A stretch of 38,217 nucleotides of DNA from Paludibacteraceae bacterium (GCA_028694215.1 JAQUTW010000022.1:1-38217), one strand, 5' to 3'; shown: positions 14,513 through 22,892, numbered from the stretch's first letter. A program made the numbers and translations. Notes: generated by a model not told the origin, from the letters alone.

Positions 14513-16492
14513 ATGAAAAAAACGGTCTTACATATTATTATACTTTTATCAATCAGTATTTTAATGATTTCTTGCGGTGTATCTGCCCAGCTAAAAAAAG
14601 CGGATAAGCGGTACGATATTGGAGAATATTACTCTGCTGCAGACCTATATCGAAAAGCTCAATCCGGTATATCGTCAAAAGAGCGAGCCAAAAAAGCGGC
14701 AGTCAATCTGCGTTTGGGTGATTGTTACCGCACTATCAATAATCACAAAAAGGCCATACGTGCCTACAAAACTGCCATACAATACAAATGTAAAGACAGT
14801 ACAGTTTATTTGCACAATGCACTCTCACTTCAGGCACTCGGAAATTATACCGAAGCACGTAAAAATTTTACCATTTATTTAGAAGGTCACCCCGAAAGCG
14901 AAATCGCCCAAAAAGGATTATTAGCCACTATGGAAGTATCCGTATGGGCAAAACAGCCTACGCGCTATGTTGTTCGAACGGCACAAAATTTTAATTCACG
15001 CAGAAATTCCGACTTTTCTCCGAATTTTATGGGAACAGACGGACAATCTATTGTTATCACATCCAACCGCGGAACCTCTGCCAAACGCAAAAATTCTGCC
15101 ATAACAGGAGTTCCCAACAACGATTTATATGTTGCTCGCAAAAATGCTATGGATAAATGGGAAGAATTGGAACCTTTGGAAGGAGAATTTAACACAGACG
15201 ATGACGAAGGCACAGCCTCATTTACAGCCGACGGTAAAACGGTCTATTTTACACGTTGTCGCTCGACTGCAGGTGCCATCGGTGCAGAAATTTATTCATC
15301 TATGCGCTCCGGTGGCCAATGGACGACTCCAAAAAACATCCGTTTGTTTCAAGACAGCACCATATCGGTTGCTCACCCTGCTATTTCTCCTGATGGCAAT
15401 ACACTTTATTTTGTATCTGACCACGCCAACGGTTTTGGAGGGAAAGACATTTGGAAATCGGAACAAACCGACAAAGGCTGGAGCATTCCCGAAAATTTGG
15501 GAAAACAAATCAATACCGAAGGGAATGAAATGTTTCCATTTGTCCGCTACGACGGCACGCTCTATTTCTCTTCTGACGGACAAGTAGGATTTGGAGGTTT
15601 GGATATCTACAAAGCCATTCCTGATTCTTTAGGCAGTTGGAAAGTTTCCAATATGTTAGCTCCCATCAATACGCTGTACGACGATTTTGGCATTACATTT
15701 GAAGGTGAGTCTGAACGCGGTTTCTTCTCCTCAAATCGTAATCAAAGTCGCGGTTATGACCGCATTTGGAGTTTTGAACTTCCACAACTACTGTATGCCA
15801 TCGAAGGCAAAGTAACCGACGAAAAAGGCGACATTCTTTCTGACGCCACCATAAAAATGGTAGGAACAGACGGGCAAAATGTAAAAATGAAAACCAAGAA
15901 AGATGGAACTTTCAGAATAAAAATCAGTCCGAATGCCGAATATATTATGCTGGCATCAAACAGAGGTTATCTGAACCAAACCAACAAAATAACCACGCAG
16001 AAACTTACTCAAAGTAAATTATTTCATGTGGATTTTAAATTACCATCTATCAACAAACCGATTGAAATTGACAATATCTTCTACGAGTTTGGTAAATGGG
16101 CACTGACTTTAGACTCGGAAAAAGCGTTGAAAGGATTAGTTAAGATGCTGAAAGACAACCCGAACATTACCATCGAAATTGCCGCTCACACCGACGTACA
16201 GGGAACCGACCAATATAACATGGATTTATCGGAGAAGCGTGCCAAATCGGTCGTTGATTATCTGATTCAGGAAGGCATCGATGCCGACCGTTTAACTTCA
16301 AAAGGATATGGCGAATCGTCGCCGGTAGAAGTAGATAAAACATTGGCTGACAAATACAAATTTTTAAAAGTAGGTGATATTTTGGACGAAGCATTTTTAC
16401 TAAAACTACCTGAAAATCAACGTGAAACAGTTAATCAAATTAACCGTCGCACACAATTCCGTGTAACCAAAACGACTTACAAACTTTATTAA
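14513..16492 (+). CDS. porE: T9SS-associated OmpA-family lipoprotein PorE
   Basis: PorE is the T9SS lipoprotein that binds peptidoglycan and helps hold the secretion complex at the outer membrane. All four PorE domains are present in order. A lipobox (LMISC, Cys21) is followed by a TPR region to about residue 135 (YDIGEYYSAADLYRKAQ, YKTAIQYK). A PD40/WD40-like beta-propeller spans about 150-425 (SPDGNTLYFVSDHANGFGG, YDGTLYFSSDGQVGFGG). A carboxypeptidase-regulatory-like domain covers 428-510 (IEGKVTDEKGDI), and an OmpA_C domain runs from 515 (FYEFGKWAL, HTDVQGTDQYNMDLSEKRA, GYGESSP, NRRTQFRV). The 659-residue length fits. Other OmpA/PD40 proteins of Bacteroidota share parts of this layout, so the name rests on architecture. 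It heads a run of five closely spaced genes unrelated to secretion. Confidence 0.85.
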   Translation: MKKTVLHIIILLSISILMISCGVSAQLKKADKRYDIGEYYSAADLYRKAQSGISSKERAKKAAVNLRLGDCYRTINNHKKAIRAYKTAIQYKCKDSTVYLHNALSLQALGNYTEARKNFTIYLEGHPESEIAQKGLLATMEVSVWAKQPTRYVVRTAQNFNSRRNSDFSPNFMGTDGQSIVITSNRGTSAKRKNSAITGVPNNDLYVARKNAMDKWEELEPLEGEFNTDDDEGTASFTADGKTVYFTRCRSTAGAIGAEIYSSMRSGGQWTTPKNIRLFQDSTISVAHPAISPDGNTLYFVSDHANGFGGKDIWKSEQTDKGWSIPENLGKQINTEGNEMFPFVRYDGTLYFSSDGQVGFGGLDIYKAIPDSLGSWKVSNMLAPINTLYDDFGITFEGESERGFFSSNRNQSRGYDRIWSFELPQLLYAIEGKVTDEKGDILSDATIKMVGTDGQNVKMKTKKDGTFRIKISPNAEYIMLASNRGYLNQTNKITTQKLTQSKLFHVDFKLPSINKPIEIDNIFYEFGKWALTLDSEKALKGLVKMLKDNPNITIEIAAHTDVQGTDQYNMDLSEKRAKSVVDYLIQEGIDADRLTSKGYGESSPVEVDKTLADKYKFLKVGDILDEAFLLKLPENQRETVNQINRRTQFRVTKTTYKLY

Positions 16493-16499
16493 AACAGAA

Positions 16500-17105
16500 A
16501 TGTTGGTAACCATTTATCCAGATAAGCCGAATTTGACAGAAGTTCAAAAAGTGGTTCAAATTTTACAAAATGGCGGGGTCATTATTTATCCCACAGATAC
16601 TGTTTATGCTTTGGGATGTGATATTTTTTGTGCAGCAGCCGTAGAAAAAATCTGCCGTTTCAAAAAAATAGATTCGCGTAAAGCACATCTGTCTTTTGTT
16701 TGCGCCAATTTAAGTCAGGTAAGCGAATATGCAAAATTTGACAATGCGACATTCAAAATTTTAAAATCCTCATTGCCGGGACCATTTACATTTATCTTAA
16801 ACGGTTCAAGTCGTCTCCCAAAATTGTTTAAAAAACGTCAGGAAGTTGGCGTACGTATCCCTGATAATAATATTGTTAGAGCGATTCTCGATGAATTAGG
16901 TCATCCGCTGATGTCGGCTTCCGTACCTAAAGACGAAGATGGATATTACATCACCAACGCTGATTTATTGGCAGAAAATTATCATTTTTTAGTCGATGCT
17001 GTTGTTGATGGCGGCGACAGCGACGTAGTACCATCAACTATCATTGATTTTACAGGAAATACACCGGAAATTATCCGACAGGGAAAAGGATTATTTGACA
17101 TATAA
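16500..17105 (+). CDS. YrdC/Sua5-family protein, threonylcarbamoyl-AMP synthase or YciO-like
   Basis: The YrdC domain fills the whole protein. In TsaC/Sua5 enzymes it makes threonylcarbamoyl-AMP from threonine, bicarbonate and ATP for t6A37 in ANN-decoding tRNAs. The signature IIYPTDTVYALGCDI is at residues 27-41, followed by KKIDSRKAHLSF, PGPFTFIL and GVRIPDN. Several stretches (GCDI, SEYAKFDNATFKIL, a tail ending IRQGKG) look closer to the YciO subfamily than to TsaC proper, so the enzymatic role is likely but not certain. The gene begins 7 bases after porE and ends 2 bases before the S4 gene, in a probable operon. The 201-residue length is that of the single-domain form. Confidence 0.88.
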   Translation: MLVTIYPDKPNLTEVQKVVQILQNGGVIIYPTDTVYALGCDIFCAAAVEKICRFKKIDSRKAHLSFVCANLSQVSEYAKFDNATFKILKSSLPGPFTFILNGSSRLPKLFKKRQEVGVRIPDNNIVRAILDELGHPLMSASVPKDEDGYYITNADLLAENYHFLVDAVVDGGDSDVVPSTIIDFTGNTPEIIRQGKGLFDI

Positions 17106-17107
17106 TA

Positions 17108-17326
17108 ATGGAAAAAATAACATTTAAACTACAAGCCGAAAGCACTTTTATTCCTCTCATCCATTTGCTCAAAGCCGTAAACATTGTGGAATCGGGCAGC
17201 GAGGCGCAAACAGTAGTCGTTGCAGGAATGGTGTCGCGCAACGGTTTTGTAGAACTACGCAAACGCGCCAAAATTGTCAGTGGCGACGTGGTTGTTTTTC
17301 AACAATTTGAAATTACCGTTATTTAA
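17108..17326 (+). CDS. Small S4-domain RNA-binding protein
   Basis: This 72-residue protein consists of one S4 RNA-binding domain of the YbcJ/RlbA type. Visible features are FIPLIHLLKAVNIVESGSEA followed by VVVAGMVSRNGFVELRKRAKI and GDVVVF, the classic loop that contacts structured RNA. Homologues are found alone or next to DNA replication genes (YaaA) in other phyla; the precise RNA partner is unknown. It sits between the YrdC gene (2-base gap) and the YjbR-like gene (start directly after the stop), which suggests translational coupling and a tRNA or ribosome-related role. Confidence 0.9.
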   Translation: MEKITFKLQAESTFIPLIHLLKAVNIVESGSEAQTVVVAGMVSRNGFVELRKRAKIVSGDVVVFQQFEITVI

Positions 17327-17707
17327 ATGAATATAGAAATTTTGCGCGAATATTGTTTACATCTGCCTTTCACCGAAGAGAAGCTACCGTTTGATGACAC
17401 CACTTTAGTTTTTTGCGTAGGTGGAAAAATGTTTGCCATGATAGATTTGGACAATGCCACATCTGTAAATCTTAAATGTGACCCCGAACGGGCAATTACG
17501 TTGCGTGAAACTTATTCCGGTATTATTGCAGGGTGGCACATGAATAAAAAACATTGGAATACTGTATTTTTTGATTCAGATGTTTCCGACAAATTGATTC
17601 TGGCAATGACAGAACATTCATACTCATTGGTTTGGCAAAAATTACCTAAAAAAATCAGAGAAAATTTTCTGCCATTAAACCAACAGTCAAATAAGCAGTC
17701 TAAATAA
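17327..17707 (+). CDS. MmcQ/YjbR-family protein
   Basis: The protein is the small double-wing DNA-binding-like fold of the MmcQ/YjbR family. Recognisable segments are an N-terminal IEILREYCLHLPFTEE, PFDDTTLVFCVGGKMFAMIDLD, a central basic stretch ending in HMNKKHWNTVFF and a C-terminal SYSLVWQKLPKK. The family binds DNA in some structures, but a biological role is not established. It has 126 residues, normal for the family. The start codon immediately follows the stop of the S4 gene, so the two are translated from one message. Confidence 0.88.
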   Translation: MNIEILREYCLHLPFTEEKLPFDDTTLVFCVGGKMFAMIDLDNATSVNLKCDPERAITLRETYSGIIAGWHMNKKHWNTVFFDSDVSDKLILAMTEHSYSLVWQKLPKKIRENFLPLNQQSNKQSK

Positions 17708-17716
17708 GTTGATACG

Positions 17717-17732
17717 CAACAAATATTTGTTG
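17717..17732. repeat. Perfect 16-bp palindrome in the operon
   Basis: CAACAAATATTTGTTG is fully self-complementary and lies 24 bases before the ATG at 17756, inside an otherwise tightly packed operon. It is either an operator for an internal promoter or a small mRNA hairpin. The consensus TAnnTTTG does not overlap it in a convincing way. Confidence 0.7.
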
Positions 17733-17755
17733 AAAACTCAAAAAAAAACAGAATT

Positions 17756-18400
17756 ATGAAAACACTGAAAATCCCTTTTTGTCCGGATTTATCTAAGCTA
17801 AAATTGGAAGAAATTGCCGAAAGTTTGGAAGAGAAAGGCGTTTGTGGAAGTATTGATTCTGCCAATTGGTTAAATGATTTCCCATATAAGCCGATTACAA
17901 CTTTTTATTTAGCCCGTACCAACGAACGCCTGTACATTAAATATGCCGTAAAAGGCAACCTGCTGCGCGCCGTACACGACAAAGACCAGCAGATGGTCAG
18001 TCAAGACAGTTGTGTTGAATTTTTCTGCAAACTACCGGATTCTCCACAATATTTTAATTTTGAATTCAACTGCATTGGTACCTGCTATGCTGCCAAACGT
18101 GTGGAACGCAATCACAAAACCTTATTAACAGCAGCAGAACTTTCTCAAATAGAAAGGTTCCCGTCGATTGGAACAAAACCATTTGAAGAAATCGACGGAC
18201 TGTTTCAATGGGATCTAACCATTTCCATTCCTTTGAACATCCTTGACATTGACCCTGCAGATATGCCGGAAAAACTGATGGCAAATTTCTACAAATGTGC
18301 CGATGCGACATCATTAAAACATTATGTGAGTTGGAATCCGATTAAAAGCGAACATCCCAATTTTCATCAACCCAAATTCTTTGGCACTTTACTGTTTTGA
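17756..18400 (+). CDS. Cytoplasmic CBM9-like (DOMON-fold) protein
   Basis: The whole protein matches the 'carbohydrate-binding family 9-like' proteins of Bacteroidota: an N-terminal SIDSANWLNDFPYKPITTFYLARTN, YIKYAVKG, the middle DSCVEFFCKLPD...YFNFEFNCIGT block, a central GLFQWDLTISIPL and the C-terminal NFYKCADAT...HYVSWNPI...PNFHQPKFFG. There is no signal peptide and no sorting domain, which is odd for a glycan-binding module. It is preceded by a 49-base gap with the palindrome and followed after 3 bases by the U32 gene. The ligand is unknown. Confidence 0.8.
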   Translation: MKTLKIPFCPDLSKLKLEEIAESLEEKGVCGSIDSANWLNDFPYKPITTFYLARTNERLYIKYAVKGNLLRAVHDKDQQMVSQDSCVEFFCKLPDSPQYFNFEFNCIGTCYAAKRVERNHKTLLTAAELSQIERFPSIGTKPFEEIDGLFQWDLTISIPLNILDIDPADMPEKLMANFYKCADATSLKHYVSWNPIKSEHPNFHQPKFFGTLLF

Positions 18401-18403
18401 CCG

Positions 18404-20236
18404 ATGAATTTGACCGGCAAAATTGAATTGTTAGCTCCCGCAAAAAATGCGGATATCGGAATCATTGCCATCAATCATGGGGCAGATGCCGTATATATTG
18501 GTGCTCCACAATTCAGTGCACGCGCCGCTGCCGGAAATTCTATTGAAGATATTGCACGTTTGGTCACTTATGCGCATCGCTATTACACCCGCGTTTATGT
18601 CGCCCTCAACACCATTTTGACAGAAACAGAACTGACAGAAACAGAAAAACTGATTGTGCAACTTTACGAGGCAGGCGTAGATGCTCTGATTATACAGGAC
18701 ATGGGGATTCTGGAACTCAACCTTCCTCCTATTTCGTTGCATGCCAGCACACAATGCGACAACCGCACTCTTGAAAAAGTGCTCTTTTTGGAAAAATGCG
18801 GGTTTGACCAGGTAGTTTTGGCGCGCGAACTTTCTTTACAACAAATTAAAACCATTTCCGAAAATACTCATGTAGCATTGGAATGTTTTATTCACGGTGC
18901 TTTGTGCGTATCGTACAGCGGGCAATGCTATGCCAGCGAAGCCCTCAAAGGTAGAAGTGCCAACCGTGGCGTTTGTGCGCAAATTTGCCGTTTGCCTTTC
19001 GATTTGCAAGATGCCGACGGACAACTTTTAATTGAAAGAAAACATCTTTTGTCATTGAAGGATTTCGATGCGTCTGCCCATTTACAAGCCTTGGTAAATG
19101 CAGGCGTATCTTCTTTCAAAATAGAAGGGCGTTTGAAAGATGCCGATTATGTGAAAAATATCACGGCTTTTTATCGCCAGCAATTAGATGCTGTTTTAGA
19201 AAAATCACCTTATTCCAAATCGTCGTCAGGAAATTTACGTTTCTTTTTTGAACCAAATCCACAAAAGACTTTCAATCGCGGGACAGACGATTATTTTCTT
19301 ACCAAACGAAAACAGAATTTGGTTTCTATGGATACGCCCAAATCAATAGGCGAGCCAATAGGCAAATTAAAGGCTGTAACATCTAATTATTTAATCATTG
19401 AAAATGCCGAAAAATTACATAATGGCGATGGGTTGTGTTGTTTGGACAAAACAGGCGAATGGATAGGATTTCGAAGCAATCGCGTCGAGAACAGCAAAAT
19501 TTTTCCTTTACGCGTACCTCCATTGTTGGCAACCGATGTCATGATTTATCGCAATTTTGATACTGAATTTTGTTCATTAGTAACACGCACTACTTCGGAA
19601 CGCAAAATACGTATCAGCATTGCCATACACGACACTGCAAACGGTTTTTCGCTATGTGCCACAGACGAAGACGGCAACAATGTCCAGAAAGAGGTTATAT
19701 GTGAAAAAGTTGCCGCCAACAACATCGAAAAAGCCATTGAAACCTTTCGTTCTCAATTTTCAAAACTTGGAAACACGATTTTCGAATTATCCGATTTTCA
19801 ATTGGAAACCGACAAAATTTGGTTTGTTCCGGTATCACAAATAGCCGAATGGCGCAGAGATTTGACAGCGACTTTGGAAAATATGCGTCAAAATAATTAT
19901 TCTTCTCCCAAACGAGAATGGCAACCAACCTATCATCCATTTCCGGAGAAAAAAATTGCCTATAACGGAAATATTTTCAACTGCAAAGCACAACAATTTT
20001 ATAGGCAGCACGGCGTGGAAAGTATGGATCCAGCATTTGAAACGACACATCAAAAAGATGTGCCGATTATGCACACAAAATATTGCGTCAAATATAATTT
20101 GGGATGGTGTCCGAAACAACAGGAACCACTTACCAACATCAAAGAGCCGCTGTTTTTAGTTACAGGCACACACAAATTACGACTGCACTTCGACTGTAAA
20201 CATTGTGAAATGTTTGTGTTTAATGTTACAGAGTAG
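18404..20236 (+). CDS. rlhA: U32-family protein, RlhA-like 23S rRNA hydroxylation factor
   Basis: U32 proteins, long annotated as peptidases, act in prephenate-dependent hydroxylation of RNA: TrhP on tRNA uridine-34 and RlhA on 23S rRNA C2501. This protein resembles RlhA in length (610 residues) and sequence order: LLAPAKNADIGIIAINHGAD, VYVALNTILTETEL, VDALIIQDMGILELNLPP, HASTQCDNRT, then the U32 signature FIHGALCVSYSGQCYAS, GRSANRGVCAQICRLP and SFKIEGRLKDADYVKNITAFY. A C-terminal beta domain with KTFNRGTDDYF follows, and a short Cys-rich tail (YCVKYNLGWCPKQ, FDCKHC) that may bind a metal or cluster. Which RNA is hydroxylated here is inferred from similarity. Its last 11 bases overlap the end of dgt on the other strand. 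Confidence 0.82.
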   Translation: MNLTGKIELLAPAKNADIGIIAINHGADAVYIGAPQFSARAAAGNSIEDIARLVTYAHRYYTRVYVALNTILTETELTETEKLIVQLYEAGVDALIIQDMGILELNLPPISLHASTQCDNRTLEKVLFLEKCGFDQVVLARELSLQQIKTISENTHVALECFIHGALCVSYSGQCYASEALKGRSANRGVCAQICRLPFDLQDADGQLLIERKHLLSLKDFDASAHLQALVNAGVSSFKIEGRLKDADYVKNITAFYRQQLDAVLEKSPYSKSSSGNLRFFFEPNPQKTFNRGTDDYFLTKRKQNLVSMDTPKSIGEPIGKLKAVTSNYLIIENAEKLHNGDGLCCLDKTGEWIGFRSNRVENSKIFPLRVPPLLATDVMIYRNFDTEFCSLVTRTTSERKIRISIAIHDTANGFSLCATDEDGNNVQKEVICEKVAANNIEKAIETFRSQFSKLGNTIFELSDFQLETDKIWFVPVSQIAEWRRDLTATLENMRQNNYSSPKREWQPTYHPFPEKKIAYNGNIFNCKAQQFYRQHGVESMDPAFETTHQKDVPIMHTKYCVKYNLGWCPKQQEPLTNIKEPLFLVTGTHKLRLHFDCKHCEMFVFNVTE

Positions 20237-21557
20237 GCAAACTCATGCCATTTATTTTCCGATATAAATCCAACGCATATACATCGGTCATTCCCGAAAC
20301 ATAGTCCAGCACAGCTTGTGCCTTTCCATAAGCGGTTTCCGCATTTGTGGCATATTGTGAAGGAATGCGCATCAGCAAACGTTTGGAATACGATTTTTGA
20401 GGATGAAACACCGCCTCCATCAAGCTATCCATCAACATAGTGATAATTTTATAACCCGACAATTCGGTATCCAACACCTCCGATGCTCTATAAATGCGTT
20501 TCACCGAAATATCCGCTGCCAATTTATAAGCGGTTCGCAACGGCTCTTCTATCTGTTTAATAAGCGAAGCGTCAAACGTACCATCAAAAATTTGTTGCTC
20601 GTTCTCAACAAATGTTTTTGTACAAGCATCTATCAACGAGCCAATTACAGATGAACGCAAGTAACCAATCTGTTCATTGGCATCTTGCACTGCCTTAAAA
20701 ACTTCGGTTGCATGCTTCTGACGATTTTCGGGAAGAAATTGAAGCAATATATTTTTTGTTTCTTCAGTTGTAAGAATTTTAAGTTTATGTGCATCTTCCA
20801 CATCCATAATCAGATAACAAATATCATCGGCAGCTTCCACCAAATAAACCAATGGATGACGCGCATAACGATTCGGATTTTCAGGATTACGAATAATGCC
20901 TAAATCGTTGGCAATCCGTTCGTACGACTCCTTTTCCGACTGAAAAAAACCGAATTTTATTTTGTTTTTATCGGCAAACTGCGATTCGTAAGGATATTTT
21001 ACGATGGCTGCCAATGTTGAATACGTCAAAGCAAAACCGCCTTTGCGTCGTCCTTCAAACTGATGTGTCAGTAAACGAAAAGCATTGGCATTACCTTCAA
21101 AATGAATTAAATCTGCCCACTCTTCCACACTCATTCGATCCTGATAAGCCGCTCCGTTACCTTCGGAAAAATAGGTCGCTATGGCTTGTTCGCCGGAATG
21201 TCCGAAAGGCGGATTTCCAAGATCATGTGCTAAACAAGCAGCAGAAACAATTGCACCAATATCATTGATAAACGGGCTGACAGATGGTTGCTCTTCATTA
21301 ATTTTTTGAGCTACCGCATTGCCAATAGAACGCCCTACACAAGCCACTTCTAAACTGTGTGTCAATCGGTTATGAACAAAAACGCTTCCCGGCAAAGGGA
21401 ACACTTGAGTTTTGTTTTGCAAACGCCGAAACGGTGCCGAAAAAATCAAACGATCATAGTCGCGTTGAAATTCGCTTCTGTCATCGTGTTTGCCTCCATG
21501 ATAGGCTTCCATACCAAAACGTTTTGTCGAAAGCAACTGTTCCCAATTCATATTCAT
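20226..21557 (-). CDS. dgt: Deoxyguanosinetriphosphate triphosphohydrolase-like protein
   Basis: This HD-domain enzyme splits dGTP (or other dNTPs) into the nucleoside and tripolyphosphate. The N-terminal YDRLIFSAPFRRLQNKTQVF and RLTHSLEVACVGRSIG are typical of Dgt proteins. The HD motif is His111-Asp112 in CLAHDLGNPPFGHSGE, and a second metal-binding Asp lies in YLVEAADDICYLIMDVEDA. At 443 residues it is in the usual range. It probably starts the transcript's second half: the upstream minus-strand metallopeptidase ends 11 bases before it. The 3' end overlaps the convergent U32 gene by 11 bases without a terminator between them. Confidence 0.93.
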   Translation of the reverse strand: MNMNWEQLLSTKRFGMEAYHGGKHDDRSEFQRDYDRLIFSAPFRRLQNKTQVFPLPGSVFVHNRLTHSLEVACVGRSIGNAVAQKINEEQPSVSPFINDIGAIVSAACLAHDLGNPPFGHSGEQAIATYFSEGNGAAYQDRMSVEEWADLIHFEGNANAFRLLTHQFEGRRKGGFALTYSTLAAIVKYPYESQFADKNKIKFGFFQSEKESYERIANDLGIIRNPENPNRYARHPLVYLVEAADDICYLIMDVEDAHKLKILTTEETKNILLQFLPENRQKHATEVFKAVQDANEQIGYLRSSVIGSLIDACTKTFVENEQQIFDGTFDASLIKQIEEPLRTAYKLAADISVKRIYRASEVLDTELSGYKIITMLMDSLMEAVFHPQKSYSKRLLMRIPSQYATNAETAYGKAQAVLDYVSGMTDVYALDLYRKINGMSLPTL

Positions 21558-21568
21558 AACATTAAATT

Positions 21569-22279
21569 TTATTGCGGTTTTATATAACTGTTTTTCAATT
21601 TCTTATTTAATTCGTCATAATTCGGAAAAATATCACGCATTAGTTGTTTGAAGTGTGTGCCGTGGTTCATCTCCCGCGTGTGGCAAAGTTCATGAACGAG
21701 TACAAAATCAATCAGACTGTCAGGCAACAAGAGCAGGTAGCACGACAAATTTATCTTTCCCGAAGACGAGCAGCTTCCCCAACGACTTTTGGCACTATTT
21801 ATATTTCCCATCAAATAACGAAAATAATGCTGTTCCGCCAACTCCTTTAAACGCATCGGCAAAACTTTTTTTGCCTCTTTTTTAAGAAATTGTGTGATAA
21901 TATTCCACATTATTTTCTGACTTTTATCGGTAGCCAAGTCAATATGCGGCTGATAAAAAATGGTCAAGCCACAAGACGTTTTTTGCGCTGCAAAAGTTGT
22001 TTTTATATAATCTGATTTTTGTATGTCAATATTAAATGCCGAAGCATGTAAACCATCTTCGGTCAAAAACCGAGTGATTGATTTTTTTCTGATTCGCGCC
22101 TGTGCCTTCAATATCCATTGCTCCTTCTCTGTCGACAAAGGAAATATGGACGACATCGCCATCAACGGCGCAGTAATTCGCACCTTATCGGCATAAACTT
22201 TGTAAGTTATCTGCCGGCTTCCTCTACGCGACTGAACCTCTACAAGACCAAATTTTGGGTGATTGACACTATATTTCAT
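21569..22279 (-). CDS. YgjP/DUF45-family zinc metallopeptidase (M48-like)
   Basis: The protein has the YgjP-like fold: an N-terminal beta region (VEVQSRRGSRQITYKVYADK) and a C-terminal zinc peptidase-like domain. The domain includes SAKSRWGSCSSSGKINL and the metal motif HELCH at residues 196-200, followed by MNHGTHFKQLM, whose His is the third ligand. The WGSC...NL.W/L motif is diagnostic for this family, often found near restriction-modification genes or alone. The substrate is not known. Length 236 fits. Its own -7 promoter box lies directly upstream, and dgt follows after 11 bases. Confidence 0.9.
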   Translation of the reverse strand: MKYSVNHPKFGLVEVQSRRGSRQITYKVYADKVRITAPLMAMSSIFPLSTEKEQWILKAQARIRKKSITRFLTEDGLHASAFNIDIQKSDYIKTTFAAQKTSCGLTIFYQPHIDLATDKSQKIMWNIITQFLKKEAKKVLPMRLKELAEQHYFRYLMGNINSAKSRWGSCSSSGKINLSCYLLLLPDSLIDFVLVHELCHTREMNHGTHFKQLMRDIFPNYDELNKKLKNSYIKPQ

Positions 22280-22295
22280 ACACTAAGAATCTTTG

Positions 22296-22303
22296 CAAAG
22301 TTA
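22296..22303 (-). promoter_or_regulatory. Minus-strand -7 box for the metallopeptidase-dgt pair
   Basis: Read on the minus strand, TAACTTTG, about 17 bases before the ATG at 22279. A TTTG occurs upstream (22322-22319), but only 15 bases away, so the -33 box is uncertain. Confidence 0.55.
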
Positions 22304-22360
22304 CAGCTTTTTCAGAAACAAACGAAAAATGGATGGAATTCAAAAAATAAAAAGACAACT

Positions 22361-22458
22361 ATTAATGATTAACGATTAGCCAATTATTTACGAATTTACA
22401 GATTTACAGATTTACGAATTGAATCAACATTTAAACATTCAACAATTAGTCAATTAGT
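22361..22458. repeat. Intergenic short-period repeat, member 2
   Basis: Several short tandem arrays follow each other in a 245-bp gap. Period-7 units (ATTAATG, ATTAACG, ATTAGCC) are at 22361-22381. Four 8-base units (TTTACGAA, TTTACAGA, TTTACAGA, TTTACGAA) are at 22387-22418. Two CAATTAGT units are at 22443-22458. The reverse complement of 22373-22385 equals 11800-11812. No gene is visible here; the remainder to 22524 is A-rich and unremarkable. Confidence 0.85.
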
Positions 22459-22524
22459 CAAACACGAACACACAAGACATAAAAACAAAGGAGGTCAAAA
22501 AACGGAAAAGGACAAGAAAGATTA

Positions 22525-22758
22525 TTAAATATCTTTTAAAAAATCGGACAAAGAGATTTTATAGATATCCAAAATACGAAGCAGAGACGATAAGGTCATA
22601 TTACAGCCATGTTCTATACGCCAATAACTCACACGATTCAGGTTGTGGTCGTAAGCAAAAATCTCAGAACTGAAATAGCCGTGTTCTATGCGTAACGCTT
22701 TGATGCGCCTGCCTATTTCAACCAAGCGAGAATCTATTTCTTTATCGGTTGTATTCAT
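22525..22758 (-). CDS. Small XRE-type helix-turn-helix regulator
   Basis: A 77-residue protein whose whole length resembles a helix-turn-helix domain: IGRRIKALRIEHGY, then a recognition region FAYDHNLNRVSYWRIEHG, and LSSLLRILDIYKISLSDFL, the helix that normally closes such domains. No ligand-binding domain is attached, so it may act as an autoregulator or antitoxin-like repressor. I chose the ATG at 22758 because the start at 22767 would leave a leader of about seven bases after the -7 box; the longer form is possible. It is divergent from the small ORF at 22959. Function beyond DNA binding is unknown. Confidence 0.72.
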   Translation of the reverse strand: MNTTDKEIDSRLVEIGRRIKALRIEHGYFSSEIFAYDHNLNRVSYWRIEHGCNMTLSSLLRILDIYKISLSDFLKDI

Positions 22759-22779
22759 AAATAGCATTTTTTATAATTG

Positions 22780-22787
22780 CAAAATTA
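22780..22787 (-). promoter_or_regulatory. Minus-strand -7 box for the HTH gene
   Basis: TAATTTTG on the minus strand fits TAnnTTTG, 22 bases before the ATG at 22758. No TTTG at the correct distance upstream. Confidence 0.5.
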
Positions 22788-22884
22788 GACCTATTTTTTA
22801 ACACAAGAAACCGCATAAAAGAAACATCTTATTTAAAACCTAATAAATAAAACCGCAAATATTATGATTTTTATTAAAAAAACA

Positions 22885-22892
22885 TATCTTTG
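22885..22892 (+). promoter_or_regulatory. -7 promoter box of the small ORF
   Basis: TATCTTTG followed by GCA, as in other strong promoters of this window, 66 bases before the ATG at 22959. The -33 box is not clear. The leader contains CGGA-CTA-TCCG (22915-22925), a tiny hairpin. Confidence 0.5.

Noticed and set aside
15129-15587. Plus-strand 152-residue open frame inside porE in another frame
   Set aside because: It overlaps the conserved beta-propeller coding region and shows no recognisable domain.
22387-22418. Possible CRISPR-like array
   Set aside because: Four 8-base tandem units without spacers; too short and contiguous to be a CRISPR array.
22489-22498. A further AAAGGAGGTC sequence resembling a Shine-Dalgarno
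   Set aside because: No start codon follows at a usable distance on the plus strand; it lies in the repeat-rich gap.
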